Source: DAONFI01 sp035403485 (GTDB lineage: Bacteria > Planctomycetota > Phycisphaerae > SM23-33). From it: a DNA stretch of 23,116 bases. The notes under the pieces were generated by a model, which searched no databases, was not told the origin of the DNA, and worked only from the letters and a program-made list of their open reading frames with translations. A program made the position numbers and the translations under genes. Numbering within the stretch: the stretch's first letter is position 1; every line of letters starts with the position of its first letter. Shown in pieces: positions 1-7,852 of the stretch. The DNA is taken from positions 1 through 23,116 of the forward strand of contig CAZIAZ010000048.1 of the NCBI GenBank assembly GCA_964536835.1, written 5' to 3'.

Positions 1-1029
1 ACGCTGTATGACCGCGACGGCAAAACACAGCTGAACTCAGCCTACAGCTATAACGGTAGCGAAGTTGTAATCAATTACACGCCGACCGTCACGGGCGAAT
101 TCTTCATAGCTGCCAACAGCTACGATTACGGCTACTATGGGAATTACTCGATAACGTCAACTCCGGCGCCTTCAAAGGGTGTCATTGCGATATCTTCGAC
201 ACTCAATGATATACGCTCGAAAACTGCTTCGTTTTATGCAGAGTTTTACCAGGCCCTGCGGGATATGATTTATTCCGCCAGGCGTGACTGTTTTGATATC
301 AATGCCGCTACTCAGAGTATCTGTAAGGATAAGTTCAGCGTCCGTGCGTTTGCGGGTAAAAAGGATATGGATAAAATATCCATACGTGCAATAACAACGA
401 TTGAGGAATTGTGCGAATTCAACTCCAGGGCTTCGCAATCTGGAGTGAATAGCGGTATTTTGGATATCTTCACTCGCAGCGGCTGGGAGATATTTGCAAC
501 CGACACCGCGACGAACCAATCGCAGCTGCTGGGATTCATTGCATCCGACGCTTCCGTCAAAACACTGAATGATGTTTCTCTGCCCGACGGTGTTTATGAA
601 ATATCCGCCAGGCCGTGCGGGTTGCTGTGGCAGGGATGCAGAACCAGAACGATTACCACCGTTACGGTCGGCGAAGATATACAGGCTGGTCTGCCGGTGA
701 TCCAGAATCTCCGCAGCGAGATATCCCCATCGACGTTCAAGACCACCATCAAGTGGAATGTTTCGGGCGAAACCTCGCCTGCGCTTACTGGCTTCGGGTT
801 ATGGGGCGGCACTTTGCCGCAGCAGATAGATGTAACCCGCGAGCCCGATGTTTTTGTCAATTACAGGGCAACTTCCTCCGGCGAATATTCTTTCACGTTC
901 ACTCAAAACTATAGCTTTTACATGGCTGTAGCCGCAATGAGTGAAAATGATCGCGGCAAGGTATCGGTATTGTTCTTGCCATGGTCTACCACGCCTCCGC
1001 AATCACCGGCGAACCAAAACGCACAATGA
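1..1029 (+). CDS. C-terminal part of a large beta-rich protein (5' end outside window)
   Basis: The reading frame is open from base 1, so only the last 342 residues are visible. Residues 1-55 are rich in Tyr, Asn, Ser and Gly and end in a GEFFIAANSYDYG...YGNYSITST pattern, which resembles the last strands of a bacterial pre-peptidase C-terminal (PPC) beta-sandwich domain. A possible linker (PAPSKG) follows, then a region with many alternating hydrophobic and polar residues, suggesting further beta domains. The C-terminus is Pro/Gln/Asn-rich (PPQSPANQNAQ). No enzyme motif is visible. The gene ends about 110 bp before the integrase on the same strand, so it is probably cargo or a surface/structural protein of the same integrative element. 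Exact family unknown. Confidence 0.6.
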   Translation, partial: TLYDRDGKTQLNSAYSYNGSEVVINYTPTVTGEFFIAANSYDYGYYGNYSITSTPAPSKGVIAISSTLNDIRSKTASFYAEFYQALRDMIYSARRDCFDINAATQSICKDKFSVRAFAGKKDMDKISIRAITTIEELCEFNSRASQSGVNSGILDIFTRSGWEIFATDTATNQSQLLGFIASDASVKTLNDVSLPDGVYEISARPCGLLWQGCRTRTITTVTVGEDIQAGLPVIQNLRSEISPSTFKTTIKWNVSGETSPALTGFGLWGGTLPQQIDVTREPDVFVNYRATSSGEYSFTFTQNYSFYMAVAAMSENDRGKVSVLFLPWSTTPPQSPANQNAQ

Positions 1030-1112
1030 TGTGCTGCAAGTTTGCTCTTGGCGGAGAGTATACCGCAGCTGCAGAATTGGCCTATTGGAAGGCTGGATGC
1101 CTTGTAGTTTGA
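1026..1112 (+). CDS. Possible 28-residue ORF coupled to the preceding gene
   Basis: An ATG at 1026 overlaps the TGA stop of the preceding gene in an ATGA arrangement typical of translational coupling. The frame runs 28 codons (beginning MMCCKFALGGEYTAAAELAY) and stops 31 bp before the integrase start. No separate ribosome-binding site is seen, as expected for a coupled start. The peptide has three cysteines and an Ala-rich stretch that could be helical. It could equally be a chance frame. I recognise no family. Confidence 0.25.
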   Translation: MMCCKFALGGEYTAAAELAYWKAGCLVV

Positions 1113-1143
1113 AAATTGCAGCACTTTTATAGGAGTATGAAAA

Positions 1144-2550
1144 ATGGCAAGTCTATACAAACAGCGTTATACCAAAAGAATCCCCGAGGACGGGGAGATA
1201 GTAACCGTCAACGGGCAACAGAAAGTGCGGGTTACCGCAAAAGATGGCAGGGCTAAGCTCTACGACTGCGTAATCGGACGGGATGGACAACCTCGTATGG
1301 CTGGCTATTCCACCACGTGGAGCATATCGTACAAAGACCCTTACGGAATCCGCAGGGTACGCACTACTGGCTGCCGGGACAAAACCGCAGCCCGGGCGGT
1401 TCTGTCGAAGATAGAACAACAGCTCGAGCAGGTAAAATCCGGCATTATCGGCAAACACGAGCTGGAAATGGCCCGCCACAGTGAAGCCCCGATATCGGTT
1501 CACTTTGACGATTACATGCAGCATCTTGAAGTAAAGACCATCCGTGGTCGGTCGCTCTGTAAGGACCACAAACAGGGTTTGAGACACCGCCTTGCGCAGA
1601 TTATAGAAGACTGCGGCATTGAAACGCTTGAGGATATAAATGTCGAGGCGGTCGAACAGTGGATGTTGGATGCGAAAGAAGCCGGTAAATCGCCGCGAAC
1701 GGTAAACACCTACCGCAGTGCGATAGTTACATTCTGCAACTGGGCGGTCAAGTATAAGCGTCTGTCAAGCAATCCGCTGGCAAGCTTGTTCAAGGCGGAC
1801 GAAACGGAAGATATCCGCCACGCGAGACGGGCGATGACCAAAGAGGAAGTTGCCAGATTGCTGAAAGTTACGGAGCTTCGCCCTGTCGCTGAGTTTGGCC
1901 GGGCGGTTGTTAAACTTCCTCGCAAGAAAGGCAGACGAGCCGCTTGGACGCGTGAATCACTCACGTGGGATAATATCGATGCCGCGTATCAGAGAGGAGC
2001 TGAAGCCTTGTCAAAAGAGCAAGGCAAACATGCCTTGGAACGGTATATAAAATTCGGCAGGCTGAGAAAACTTCAATATCGCCTCCTGTTGACGACAGGC
2101 CTTCGCCGTAACGAACTCAAAGCCGTTACTCCCGACAGGCTTGTATTGAGCGGAGCTAACCCGCGGTTGTCACTTCCGTGCACCGCGACTAAAAACGGCA
2201 AGGCCGCGACGATTCCGCTTCGGCCGGAAATTGCTTCCGAACTCAACCGCTGGATAGACGAAATGGGCCTCTTTCCGACCGACCGCGTATTCGACCCGAT
2301 TATTGAGATAAAGGTTTTCAATCTGGATATCGCCGCTGCCGGTATTGCCAAGCGGGACGAACGGGGCCGGGTGGTTGATATTCACGCATTGCGGCACACG
2401 TTCGGAACGCATTTGGCTCTTGCCGGTGTTCCACCGCGTACTGCGATGGCAGCTATGCGGCACAGCAAAATCGACCTGACAATGAACATTTATACCGACC
2501 CGGCACTATTGGACGTAGCTGGTGCGGTCAATTCCTTGCCCTCATTTTAG
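1144..2550 (+). CDS. Tyrosine recombinase / phage-type integrase
   Basis: A 468-residue site-specific DNA integrase. The catalytic set is visible: Arg321 in TGLRRNEL, Lys in TATKNGKAATIPL on the expected beta-hairpin, His414 and Arg417 in HALRHTFGTH, His in MRHSKIDLT, and the nucleophile Tyr450 in MNIYTD. Residues about 118-225 form the helical core-binding (SAM-like) domain. Between that domain and Arg321 (about residues 240-310) lies a long charged insertion (GRKAxxKLPRKKGRR-like, WTRESLTWDNIDAAYQRG) that I associate with planctomycete integrases. The start ATG has a good AGGAG site 9 bp upstream. It is followed 13 bp later by a small gene and lies within the element whose right end is probably the tRNA-Gly fragment at 7806-7852. 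It is most likely the integrase of that element. Confidence 0.95.
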   Translation: MASLYKQRYTKRIPEDGEIVTVNGQQKVRVTAKDGRAKLYDCVIGRDGQPRMAGYSTTWSISYKDPYGIRRVRTTGCRDKTAARAVLSKIEQQLEQVKSGIIGKHELEMARHSEAPISVHFDDYMQHLEVKTIRGRSLCKDHKQGLRHRLAQIIEDCGIETLEDINVEAVEQWMLDAKEAGKSPRTVNTYRSAIVTFCNWAVKYKRLSSNPLASLFKADETEDIRHARRAMTKEEVARLLKVTELRPVAEFGRAVVKLPRKKGRRAAWTRESLTWDNIDAAYQRGAEALSKEQGKHALERYIKFGRLRKLQYRLLLTTGLRRNELKAVTPDRLVLSGANPRLSLPCTATKNGKAATIPLRPEIASELNRWIDEMGLFPTDRVFDPIIEIKVFNLDIAAAGIAKRDERGRVVDIHALRHTFGTHLALAGVPPRTAMAAMRHSKIDLTMNIYTDPALLDVAGAVNSLPSF

Positions 2551-2563
2551 GAGAATCTTTATC

Positions 2564-2782
2564 ATGGAACTGAACATCAAACTTACACGCAATGAGGCGG
2601 GACAACTCATTGACACTCTGGAATCTCGGTGCGAAGCGTACAGGAAAACGGCCGAGTACTTTCGAGGCGAAAACGACGGCGGCTATTTTCTGATTGAAGA
2701 TGTCACGGATGAGCAGGAAGCGGAAAGTTTATATGAAATGTATCGCGCCATAATCGAAAAAATCCGAGGCCAATTGACGTAA
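2564..2782 (+). CDS. Small acidic protein linked to the integrase
   Basis: A 72-residue protein (MELNIKLTRNEAGQLIDTL...) starting 13 bp after the integrase stop. An upstream in-frame start at 2522 would overlap the integrase, but ATG 2564 is preceded by AGGAG, so it is preferred. The sequence looks like two helices around a variable acidic middle (FRGENDGGYFLIEDVTDEQEAE), ending in a helix (YEMYRAIIEKIRGQLT). No DNA-binding motif is clear. The tight co-transcription with the integrase suggests a role in the element, for example control of integration or excision, but this is a guess from position only. Confidence 0.7.
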   Translation: MELNIKLTRNEAGQLIDTLESRCEAYRKTAEYFRGENDGGYFLIEDVTDEQEAESLYEMYRAIIEKIRGQLT

Positions 2783-2886
2783 ATTTCTCCGCAATTACGT
2801 TACCGTTTTCAATCCGACCTCAGGTACACAATTCGGACAATAGTGCGCCTGGGGTATTTTTTTCGCGTTCTGGAATAATAAAAAAA

Positions 2887-3011
2887 CTCGTGTTGGTCGG
2901 GGGAGGCCAACACGAGCATTGCCGTCGGCCGGGGAAAACCGACGAAATAGGCTTTCCGGCCGGGGGAAGCCGGAAATTGCCTTAACCACGCCAAAGGAGG
3001 AAAGGCGCGGT
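2887..3011 (+). ncRNA. Array of four stem-loops with G/A-rich loops; candidate structured RNA
   Basis: Four consecutive hairpins: CTCGTGTTGG/CCAACACGAG (2887-2896/2907-2916), CGTCGG/CCGACG (2923-2928/2939-2944), TTTCCGGC/GCCGGAAA (2953-2960/2969-2976) and ACCACGCC/GGCGCGGT (2985-2992/3004-3011, one mismatch). The stems differ in sequence but the loops are alike: TCGGGGGAGG, CCGGGGAAAA, CGGGGGAA and AAAGGAGGAAA. The G-runs start at 2899, 2931, 2962 and 2996, a spacing of 31-34 nt. Every loop contains GGA. An extended -10-like TGGAATAAT ends at 2879, about 7 bp before the first stem. Conserved loops on unrelated paired stems argue for function as RNA, for example a GGA-binding-protein (CsrA/RsmA-type) sponge, but they could also be a DNA recombination site. 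No matching RNA family is known to me. Confidence 0.45.
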
Positions 3012-3582
3012 ACTGAAAGGGTTCTGGTTAATTTTTGCGTTGGGTTTGAATTTTCTTAAGTTCCTTCCGTAATGTTTTGTTTTTCCTTTGAAGGGCAAAT
3101 AATCGTCTAAAAGCAAATTGTCTGTCTGGAGGTAAGAACGGATACACCATTTTAAAAAAGATTGTGGACAACATAGAAAGAAAATAGCAAATACACTCTG
3201 AATTTCAAGGTTCTTCTTAAAATGCCTCCAATATCCCGTAACTGTTGGCGTTCGGTTAGTGGTTTGTATACGTCTTATCGCGTGCCTGTTGTACCAGATT
3301 CGGGGAGCCTGGGGAGGCGGAAAATCCAAATCAGGCGTTTTTTGGCACTTTTCCCTTCAACTCGTTTTCTTTTCGGGGGTTATGGTAGTGCCTTCATTCG
3401 CAGCGACTGCTCGGGTTGGCATCTTTAGGACTCATCAAAGGTCTTTCTGTTTTGTACCCAGAACTCGAGTGCCAGAACTTATGTCATACTCTTCGTACAG
3501 CTTCCATATGTCCCTGAATTGAGTGAAAATCCCAGCCTAACACAGCTGCCCGACCTGAAAAATTGCTTGCCTAGGTTTATTT
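3012..3582. other. Non-coding interval between the stem-loop array and the methyltransferase leader
   Basis: About 570 bp with no convincing gene. The plus-strand frames starting at 3222 and 3259 and the minus-strand frame 2982-3329 have unnatural composition, no ribosome-binding site and no recognisable motif. Base composition shifts from mixed to AT-rich towards the right, matching the AT-rich genes that follow. No repeat or terminator with a T-tract was found. Confidence 0.5.
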
Positions 3583-3655
3583 TTTGTTAGTTTTGACGGT
3601 TTTATGCACTTTTATGCAAAGGATTTTAACTCATTAATATTACCGAACTAACAAA
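3583..3655. repeat. 10-bp inverted repeat flanking an AT-rich control segment
   Basis: TTTGTTAGTT (3583-3592) and AACTAACAAA (3646-3655) are perfect reverse complements separated by 53 bp. They bracket two direct copies of TTTTATGCA (3600-3608 and 3610-3618), which start exactly 10 bp apart, one helical turn. The whole block lies 58-130 bp upstream of the methyltransferase start, so it is a plausible promoter/operator region. What binds it is not known. Confidence 0.4.
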
Positions 3656-3682
3656 TTTTGCAATAAGAGTTATTGAGAAATC

Positions 3683-3700
3683 TTGTAAAATTTTTTACAA
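3683..3700. promoter_or_regulatory. Palindrome abutting the methyltransferase Shine-Dalgarno
   Basis: TTGTAAAA (3683-3690) and TTTTACAA (3693-3700) form a perfect 8-bp inverted repeat with a 2-bp spacer, immediately before the ribosome-binding site GGAG (3702-3705) of the gene starting at 3713. As DNA it could be an operator. The 2-bp spacer is too short for a stable RNA hairpin with the full stem, so a dimeric repressor site is the better reading. Restriction-modification genes are often autoregulated, and no separate controller gene is present. Confidence 0.45.
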
Positions 3701-3712
3701 TGGAGTCCATCA

Positions 3713-6700
3713 ATGCCAGATACCCAAGAACAATACGAACAGTTTAGAACGGCGATATTTCCTCATGGTAAAAGTGTTTATGACAAAGAATGCTTTGGGG
3801 CGGAATCGCAAGATCTTTTTTATACTCATATAGTAGGTAAAACCCTCCAAGGGGAGTATGATTATATTTTTGTTCCCGATTATGTTTTTTATGTTGGTAA
3901 ATATCCTTCTGCATATATTAAAAAGGTAGAAAGCTTTTCTGAGCCTGATGTCCGAAAATGGCAGCAGTTTCTGTGGAACCAAGCGGTGGTTCCTTTTCTT
4001 ATAGTGAAAACCCGCACTCAGCTTAGGGTTTACAGTGCAACAACTAAGCCTCAAGAAAACGATTCTGGTGAAACGATAGAGCAACTTCTTGAGACAACAG
4101 TAGATGCTTTGGATTCGTTAAAGGCTAGATTGGAAACTGGCGATTTTTATGCTGAGAACTTAGACAAGCTTGGCCGCGAAAATCGGGTTGATCAGTATCT
4201 TTTAGACAATCTAAAAGCTGTTGCAAATGAAATGGCAAAGACCCAGGGGGAGTTGAATAAAGACAATTTACAATTTGCGCATCGCTTTTTGACGCGAATT
4301 TTGTTTGTTTGCTATCTCATTGAACGGGGGATGATAAAAGGAAAGCATTTTCCAGAGCAAAGTGTTCTCAGGCAATTGCGTTCCAGAAAAGAAAGTAAGC
4401 CTTTCCTATTAAAAGATTTGTTGAAAAGCTTATCGACATTTACAGATCGCAAAGATGCCATAGTTTCAATTTTTAAATACGTTAAAGACCGTTTTAATGG
4501 TAGCTTGTTTGAAGAAAGTATTTCTTCCGAATCTAAGAAATATGGAAAAGAGTTTCTTGATTTGCTCCAAAAATTTCTTGAGGGACATGAAATTGCTTCC
4601 GGCCAATTGACTTTGGGCTTTTGGGCTTATGATTTCAGTGTAATTCCTATTGAAATGATCAGCTCTGTTTACGATGGTTTTTTGAAGAGTGAAGGGGAGA
4701 TCGATCTGAACGCTGGCGAGGGTAACTCACAGAGTGAGGCCGGAGCTTATTATACTCCTCCTCATCTAGCAGAGTTGGCAGTTGACATGGCCTTAGAAGG
4801 CAATAAGATGCCAATCCATGAATTAACAGTAGTTGACCCTGCCTGTGGTAGTGGTGTATTTCTTGTAGCGATGTTTGGTCGGATGGCACAGAGCCTAAGA
4901 CAGAAAATGGGCTATAAAGGCAAAAGGATTAGCATTAATTGGGGTAAAGCTGTTCTAAGATTGTTGCCTAGAATTTATGGAATTGACATAAATCCGACAG
5001 CGTGTCATATTACTTGCTTCAGTTTGTATTTAGCAGCCCTTGAACAAATGTCTCCTATGGATGTTGAGGATTTATGGGCTGAGGGAGAGAAATTCCCTTC
5101 TTTGTTGCTTGATAAGCTCAACAGAATAGAAGCCGGTAAGAATATTATTCGAGGCAATTTTTTTGATAAAAATATTCCTTTAACTAAATCTGATTTTGAT
5201 TTGGTTGTAGGTAATCCGCCATGGGTTAGCCGTAGAAAGCAGAACGATGGATTTTTTGAAGAATGGGTTTCTCTGAATAAAGAGAAACGAAAGAATGTTC
5301 TTGCTCCAGATAAACAAATAGCCCATGGTTTTATGTGGCGAGTTATTGATTTTTTAAGTGAAAAAGGCGAAGCATGTCTGTTGCTTCCTGCCAATGTGTT
5401 TTTGAACAGTCATACGAACTTATTTCAGGAGTATTGGTTGAAATCTGTCACTCTTGAGCGTGTAATTAATTTTTCCGACCTTAGATTTGTTCTTTTTAAT
5501 GGTGCCATTCATCCTTGTGTTGCGGTTCTTTTTTCAAAGAAGCCCTGCGATGATTTTGAAAAAAAGGTTCGCTATGAGTCTCCCAAAGTTGATGTTCGTA
5601 GTCAACAGGGAGGGCCTGTTTATATTCGAGAAGAGGACACTTCCTTTTTGGCCATGAAGGATTTGTTAAAGGCTGCACAAAAAAGGAAAGCTTCCGAAAT
5701 ATGGAAGGGGCGATATTGGGGGACATGGTATGATAGTCGCCTGCTTTCACGTTTGGCAAATATGCCAAAAATAAGTGATTTATCTGATAGAGCAACAAAA
5801 ACACAATCTAACAAGAGATGGATTCATGGGCAAGGAATACAAATAGCAGGTAGTGATAAAAATAAAGCTTGGTGGAATAGTGAAATTCCTTTTTTGGATT
5901 CAAGTAAACCGTATGAGATTTCTATACCGGAAAAACTTCCAACAGCAAAGGAAGCAGGAATACCGACGCTGGTTCATAGGCCAAGAACGCCCAAATTGTT
6001 TTATGGTCCAAAAGTTTTGATGACAAAGGGTAGCCAACGAGTCATTTATACTTCCGAAGACCTTATTTTTAAGGATACTTTTACTTCGTTTACTGCTCTA
6101 AAAAAAGAGGATGCGGATAATATCCGTTTTTTGGCCGCAGTTTTCTCTTCGGATGTGACTCAGTATTATCTTTTTCATTCGTCTTCCAATTTAGGGATAT
6201 ATCGACCTCAGATTTTTCCTGAAGATATGTTGGCGATACCCTTCTTTTTACCTTCTGATGCCCCTGATCCTGCAAAGGCGAAAGGTATAATCAAAGAAGT
6301 GTCCCAAAAAATGGAGCTCTTTGAGAAAGAATCTATCTTGAACAATGGATTTGGCCAAGAAGAGAAAGCGGTAAGCCTTCGGCGTGAACTTGAACCGTTG
6401 ATTCGTGAGTATTATGATATTAATGTTTTTGAGTCTATGCTTATAGAAGATACTGTCAAAACATTGATTCCCAGTGCAACTCCGTCTAGAACGAAAACGG
6501 ATATTCCAACCCTTAGGCCTATTCAGCAAGAAAGTATTTTTGTCTATTCGGAAGTGCTGTGTGATGTATTAGCAGGATATTTTGGCAAGAAAACTATTGG
6601 AGAGAATTGTAAAGCCCCATTTTCTGCATCTATTTTCCATGGTTATCCATACACCATTGTGCAATTAGAAAAGGTGCCAAGAGCAAGGAAGATAAGAGCA

Positions 6701-6928
6701 GGTGTCAATTCTGAAAAAATGAAAGAAATTTTGCATTGCCTTGAATCTATTTTAGAGGAACAGGTTGGTAGTTTTACTTTTTGTAAGAATATCAAAGTTT
6801 TTTATGATGAAGCTCTTTATATTATTAAGCCGTCTCAATACCGTTTTTGGCTCAAAACCGCCGCGTTAAATGACGCTGATGAAATAATGAGTGCTATTGT
6901 TGTTGCTAAAGAGGGGGAGAAGATTTGA
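3713..6928 (+). CDS. N6-adenine DNA methyltransferase with built-in target recognition (Eco57I/type IIG-like)
   Basis: A 1071-residue protein. Residues 375-381 DPACGSG form the SAM-binding motif I, and NPPW at 501-504 is the catalytic motif IV of adenine-N6 methyltransferases. The N-terminal third (1-330) includes a WNQAVVPFLIVKTRTQLRVY segment and a helical region, as in large N-6 DNA methylases. I see no clear PD-(D/E)XK triad there. Around residues 800-845, FLAAVFSSDVTQYYLF...GIYRPQIFPEDMLAIPF resembles the target-recognition half-domain of TaqI-like and HsdS proteins. It should methylate adenine in a specific sequence. ATG 3713 has GGAG 7 bp upstream. The stop overlaps the next gene, a small nuclease, so the pair probably acts as a restriction-modification system. 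Codon use is clearly more AT-rich than the flanking chromosome, consistent with transfer. Confidence 0.88.
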   Translation: MPDTQEQYEQFRTAIFPHGKSVYDKECFGAESQDLFYTHIVGKTLQGEYDYIFVPDYVFYVGKYPSAYIKKVESFSEPDVRKWQQFLWNQAVVPFLIVKTRTQLRVYSATTKPQENDSGETIEQLLETTVDALDSLKARLETGDFYAENLDKLGRENRVDQYLLDNLKAVANEMAKTQGELNKDNLQFAHRFLTRILFVCYLIERGMIKGKHFPEQSVLRQLRSRKESKPFLLKDLLKSLSTFTDRKDAIVSIFKYVKDRFNGSLFEESISSESKKYGKEFLDLLQKFLEGHEIASGQLTLGFWAYDFSVIPIEMISSVYDGFLKSEGEIDLNAGEGNSQSEAGAYYTPPHLAELAVDMALEGNKMPIHELTVVDPACGSGVFLVAMFGRMAQSLRQKMGYKGKRISINWGKAVLRLLPRIYGIDINPTACHITCFSLYLAALEQMSPMDVEDLWAEGEKFPSLLLDKLNRIEAGKNIIRGNFFDKNIPLTKSDFDLVVGNPPWVSRRKQNDGFFEEWVSLNKEKRKNVLAPDKQIAHGFMWRVIDFLSEKGEACLLLPANVFLNSHTNLFQEYWLKSVTLERVINFSDLRFVLFNGAIHPCVAVLFSKKPCDDFEKKVRYESPKVDVRSQQGGPVYIREEDTSFLAMKDLLKAAQKRKASEIWKGRYWGTWYDSRLLSRLANMPKISDLSDRATKTQSNKRWIHGQGIQIAGSDKNKAWWNSEIPFLDSSKPYEISIPEKLPTAKEAGIPTLVHRPRTPKLFYGPKVLMTKGSQRVIYTSEDLIFKDTFTSFTALKKEDADNIRFLAAVFSSDVTQYYLFHSSSNLGIYRPQIFPEDMLAIPFFLPSDAPDPAKAKGIIKEVSQKMELFEKESILNNGFGQEEKAVSLRRELEPLIREYYDINVFESMLIEDTVKTLIPSATPSRTKTDIPTLRPIQQESIFVYSEVLCDVLAGYFGKKTIGENCKAPFSASIFHGYPYTIVQLEKVPRARKIRAGVNSEKMKEILHCLESILEEQVGSFTFCKNIKVFYDEALYIIKPSQYRFWLKTAALNDADEIMSAIVVAKEGEKI

Positions 6929-7572
6929 TGATAGTTGGTAAAGGTGAACTTACAGCCTGGGCAAGCCAGTTCCCATCTTCTCTTTTACATCGTGTTTTTG
7001 AGTTGATATTTAGTTCATGGGCTTCTTTTGATATAGCAGAGGATCACCTGGAAGTTCCTATAACGAAAAGATTTTGTGAACATCTTTGTAATAATAAAAA
7101 TAGAGAATATCATTATTTTCGTATAGAGCCAGAATCTATTGCTATTGATAAGGATTTTAAAGAGACTGGTCGAATTGATTTAAAATTTATCCATTGTGGC
7201 AGTGGGGATGAGAGAGTTTATTTTTCATTGGAATGCAAACGCCTGCGGGCTACTAGTGGAAAAGGAAACTTTAGCACGTTATCATCAGAGTATGTAGATG
7301 AAGGTATGGCTCGTTATGTTACAAAGCAATATGCTGAAGCTTTAAATAAGGGTGGAATGCTTGGATATGTTATGGATGGGGATGTAGTGCAAGCAGTAGA
7401 AAATGTGAAGAAATCAATCCATAGTAAAAAGGCCATCTTACGAATGGATGAGGGTAGCTCATTCAGAAAATCCAAAAAACAAAAAAAAGTATATGAGACA
7501 CTACATGCTCTGAAAGATTTGCAGGAACCTTTTATAATATATCATTTGTTTTTACCAGTTTCGGCAGCTTGA
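6928..7572 (+). CDS. Small PD-(D/E)XK-like nuclease, partner of the methyltransferase
   Basis: A 214-residue protein whose ATG (6928) shares one base with the TGA of the methyltransferase. A TTG at 6925 is an alternative start, but GGGGGAG spaced about 9 bp favours the ATG. ETGRIDLKF (Asp84) followed by VYFSLECKRLR (Glu102, Lys104) matches the D...ExK core of PD-(D/E)XK nucleases. A following helix (MARYVTKQYAEALN) with a conserved-looking Gln134 and then GGMLGYVMDGD fits the rest of the fold. The C-terminus is Lys-rich. The function is inferred from the motif and the coupling: most likely it cuts DNA lacking the partner's methyl mark. No close family name comes to mind, so the cognate specificity is unknown. 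Confidence 0.65.
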   Translation: MIVGKGELTAWASQFPSSLLHRVFELIFSSWASFDIAEDHLEVPITKRFCEHLCNNKNREYHYFRIEPESIAIDKDFKETGRIDLKFIHCGSGDERVYFSLECKRLRATSGKGNFSTLSSEYVDEGMARYVTKQYAEALNKGGMLGYVMDGDVVQAVENVKKSIHSKKAILRMDEGSSFRKSKKQKKVYETLHALKDLQEPFIIYHLFLPVSAA

Positions 7573-7591
7573 TAGTAATTTCTTTTGGGCT

Positions 7592-7654
7592 TTATGTCAG
7601 GATACGCATAAAATGTGATACTGTACCTTGATGGACTTCAAGAACTTCACCGCT
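7592..7654 (-). pseudogene. Possible remnant of an XRE-type helix-turn-helix gene
   Basis: On the minus strand a short frame reads SGEVLEVHQGTVSHFMRILT before a stop, with another stop just upstream. The VHQGTVSHFMR part resembles the recognition helix region of small Cro/C1-type regulators of the ...QGTLSRFM... kind. There is no start and no rest of the domain, so if real it is a decayed fragment. It lies directly downstream of the nuclease gene, pointing the other way. Weak call. Confidence 0.15.
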
Positions 7655-7805
7655 TTTTTATCTCTTGACAGGATGACCGATATTTGTGCTACTTGTCATT
7701 TCGTCTCTGGTACATAGGGCAGTCGCAATTCTTGGTAAGCTTTGGGTAAACTGGGGGCGTTGCTTAATTATACCCTTGATTTTATTGCTTGAAAATGAGC
7801 AGATG

Positions 7806-7852
7806 TCAGCTTCCCAAGCTGGACGTCGCCGGTTCGAATCCGGTCACCCGCT
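7806..7852 (+). tRNA. 3' fragment of tRNA-Gly(CCC); probable attachment-site scar
   Basis: TCAGC-TTCCCAA-GCTGG (7806-7822) is an anticodon arm with anticodon CCC at 7813-7815. A 5-nt variable loop follows, then the T arm GCCGG-TTCGAAT-CCGGT (7828-7844), the acceptor 3' strand CACCCGC and discriminator T (7852). The 5' partner strand GCGGGTG and the D arm are absent upstream, so this is not a working tRNA. Such 3' halves are left at one end when an element integrates into a tRNA gene. By that logic the intact tRNA-Gly lies left of the window and the element ends here. Confidence 0.8.

Noticed and set aside
2887..3011. Regular spacing of similar units suggesting a CRISPR array
   Set aside because: Only the loops resemble each other; there are no identical repeats of CRISPR length, no spacers and no cas genes.
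3222..3522. Plus-strand frames of 68 and 87 codons
   Set aside because: No ribosome-binding site, odd composition and no recognisable motif.
3713..4700. Nuclease domain in the N-terminal third of the methyltransferase
   Set aside because: I could not find a convincing D...(D/E)xK set; the clear motif is in the following gene.
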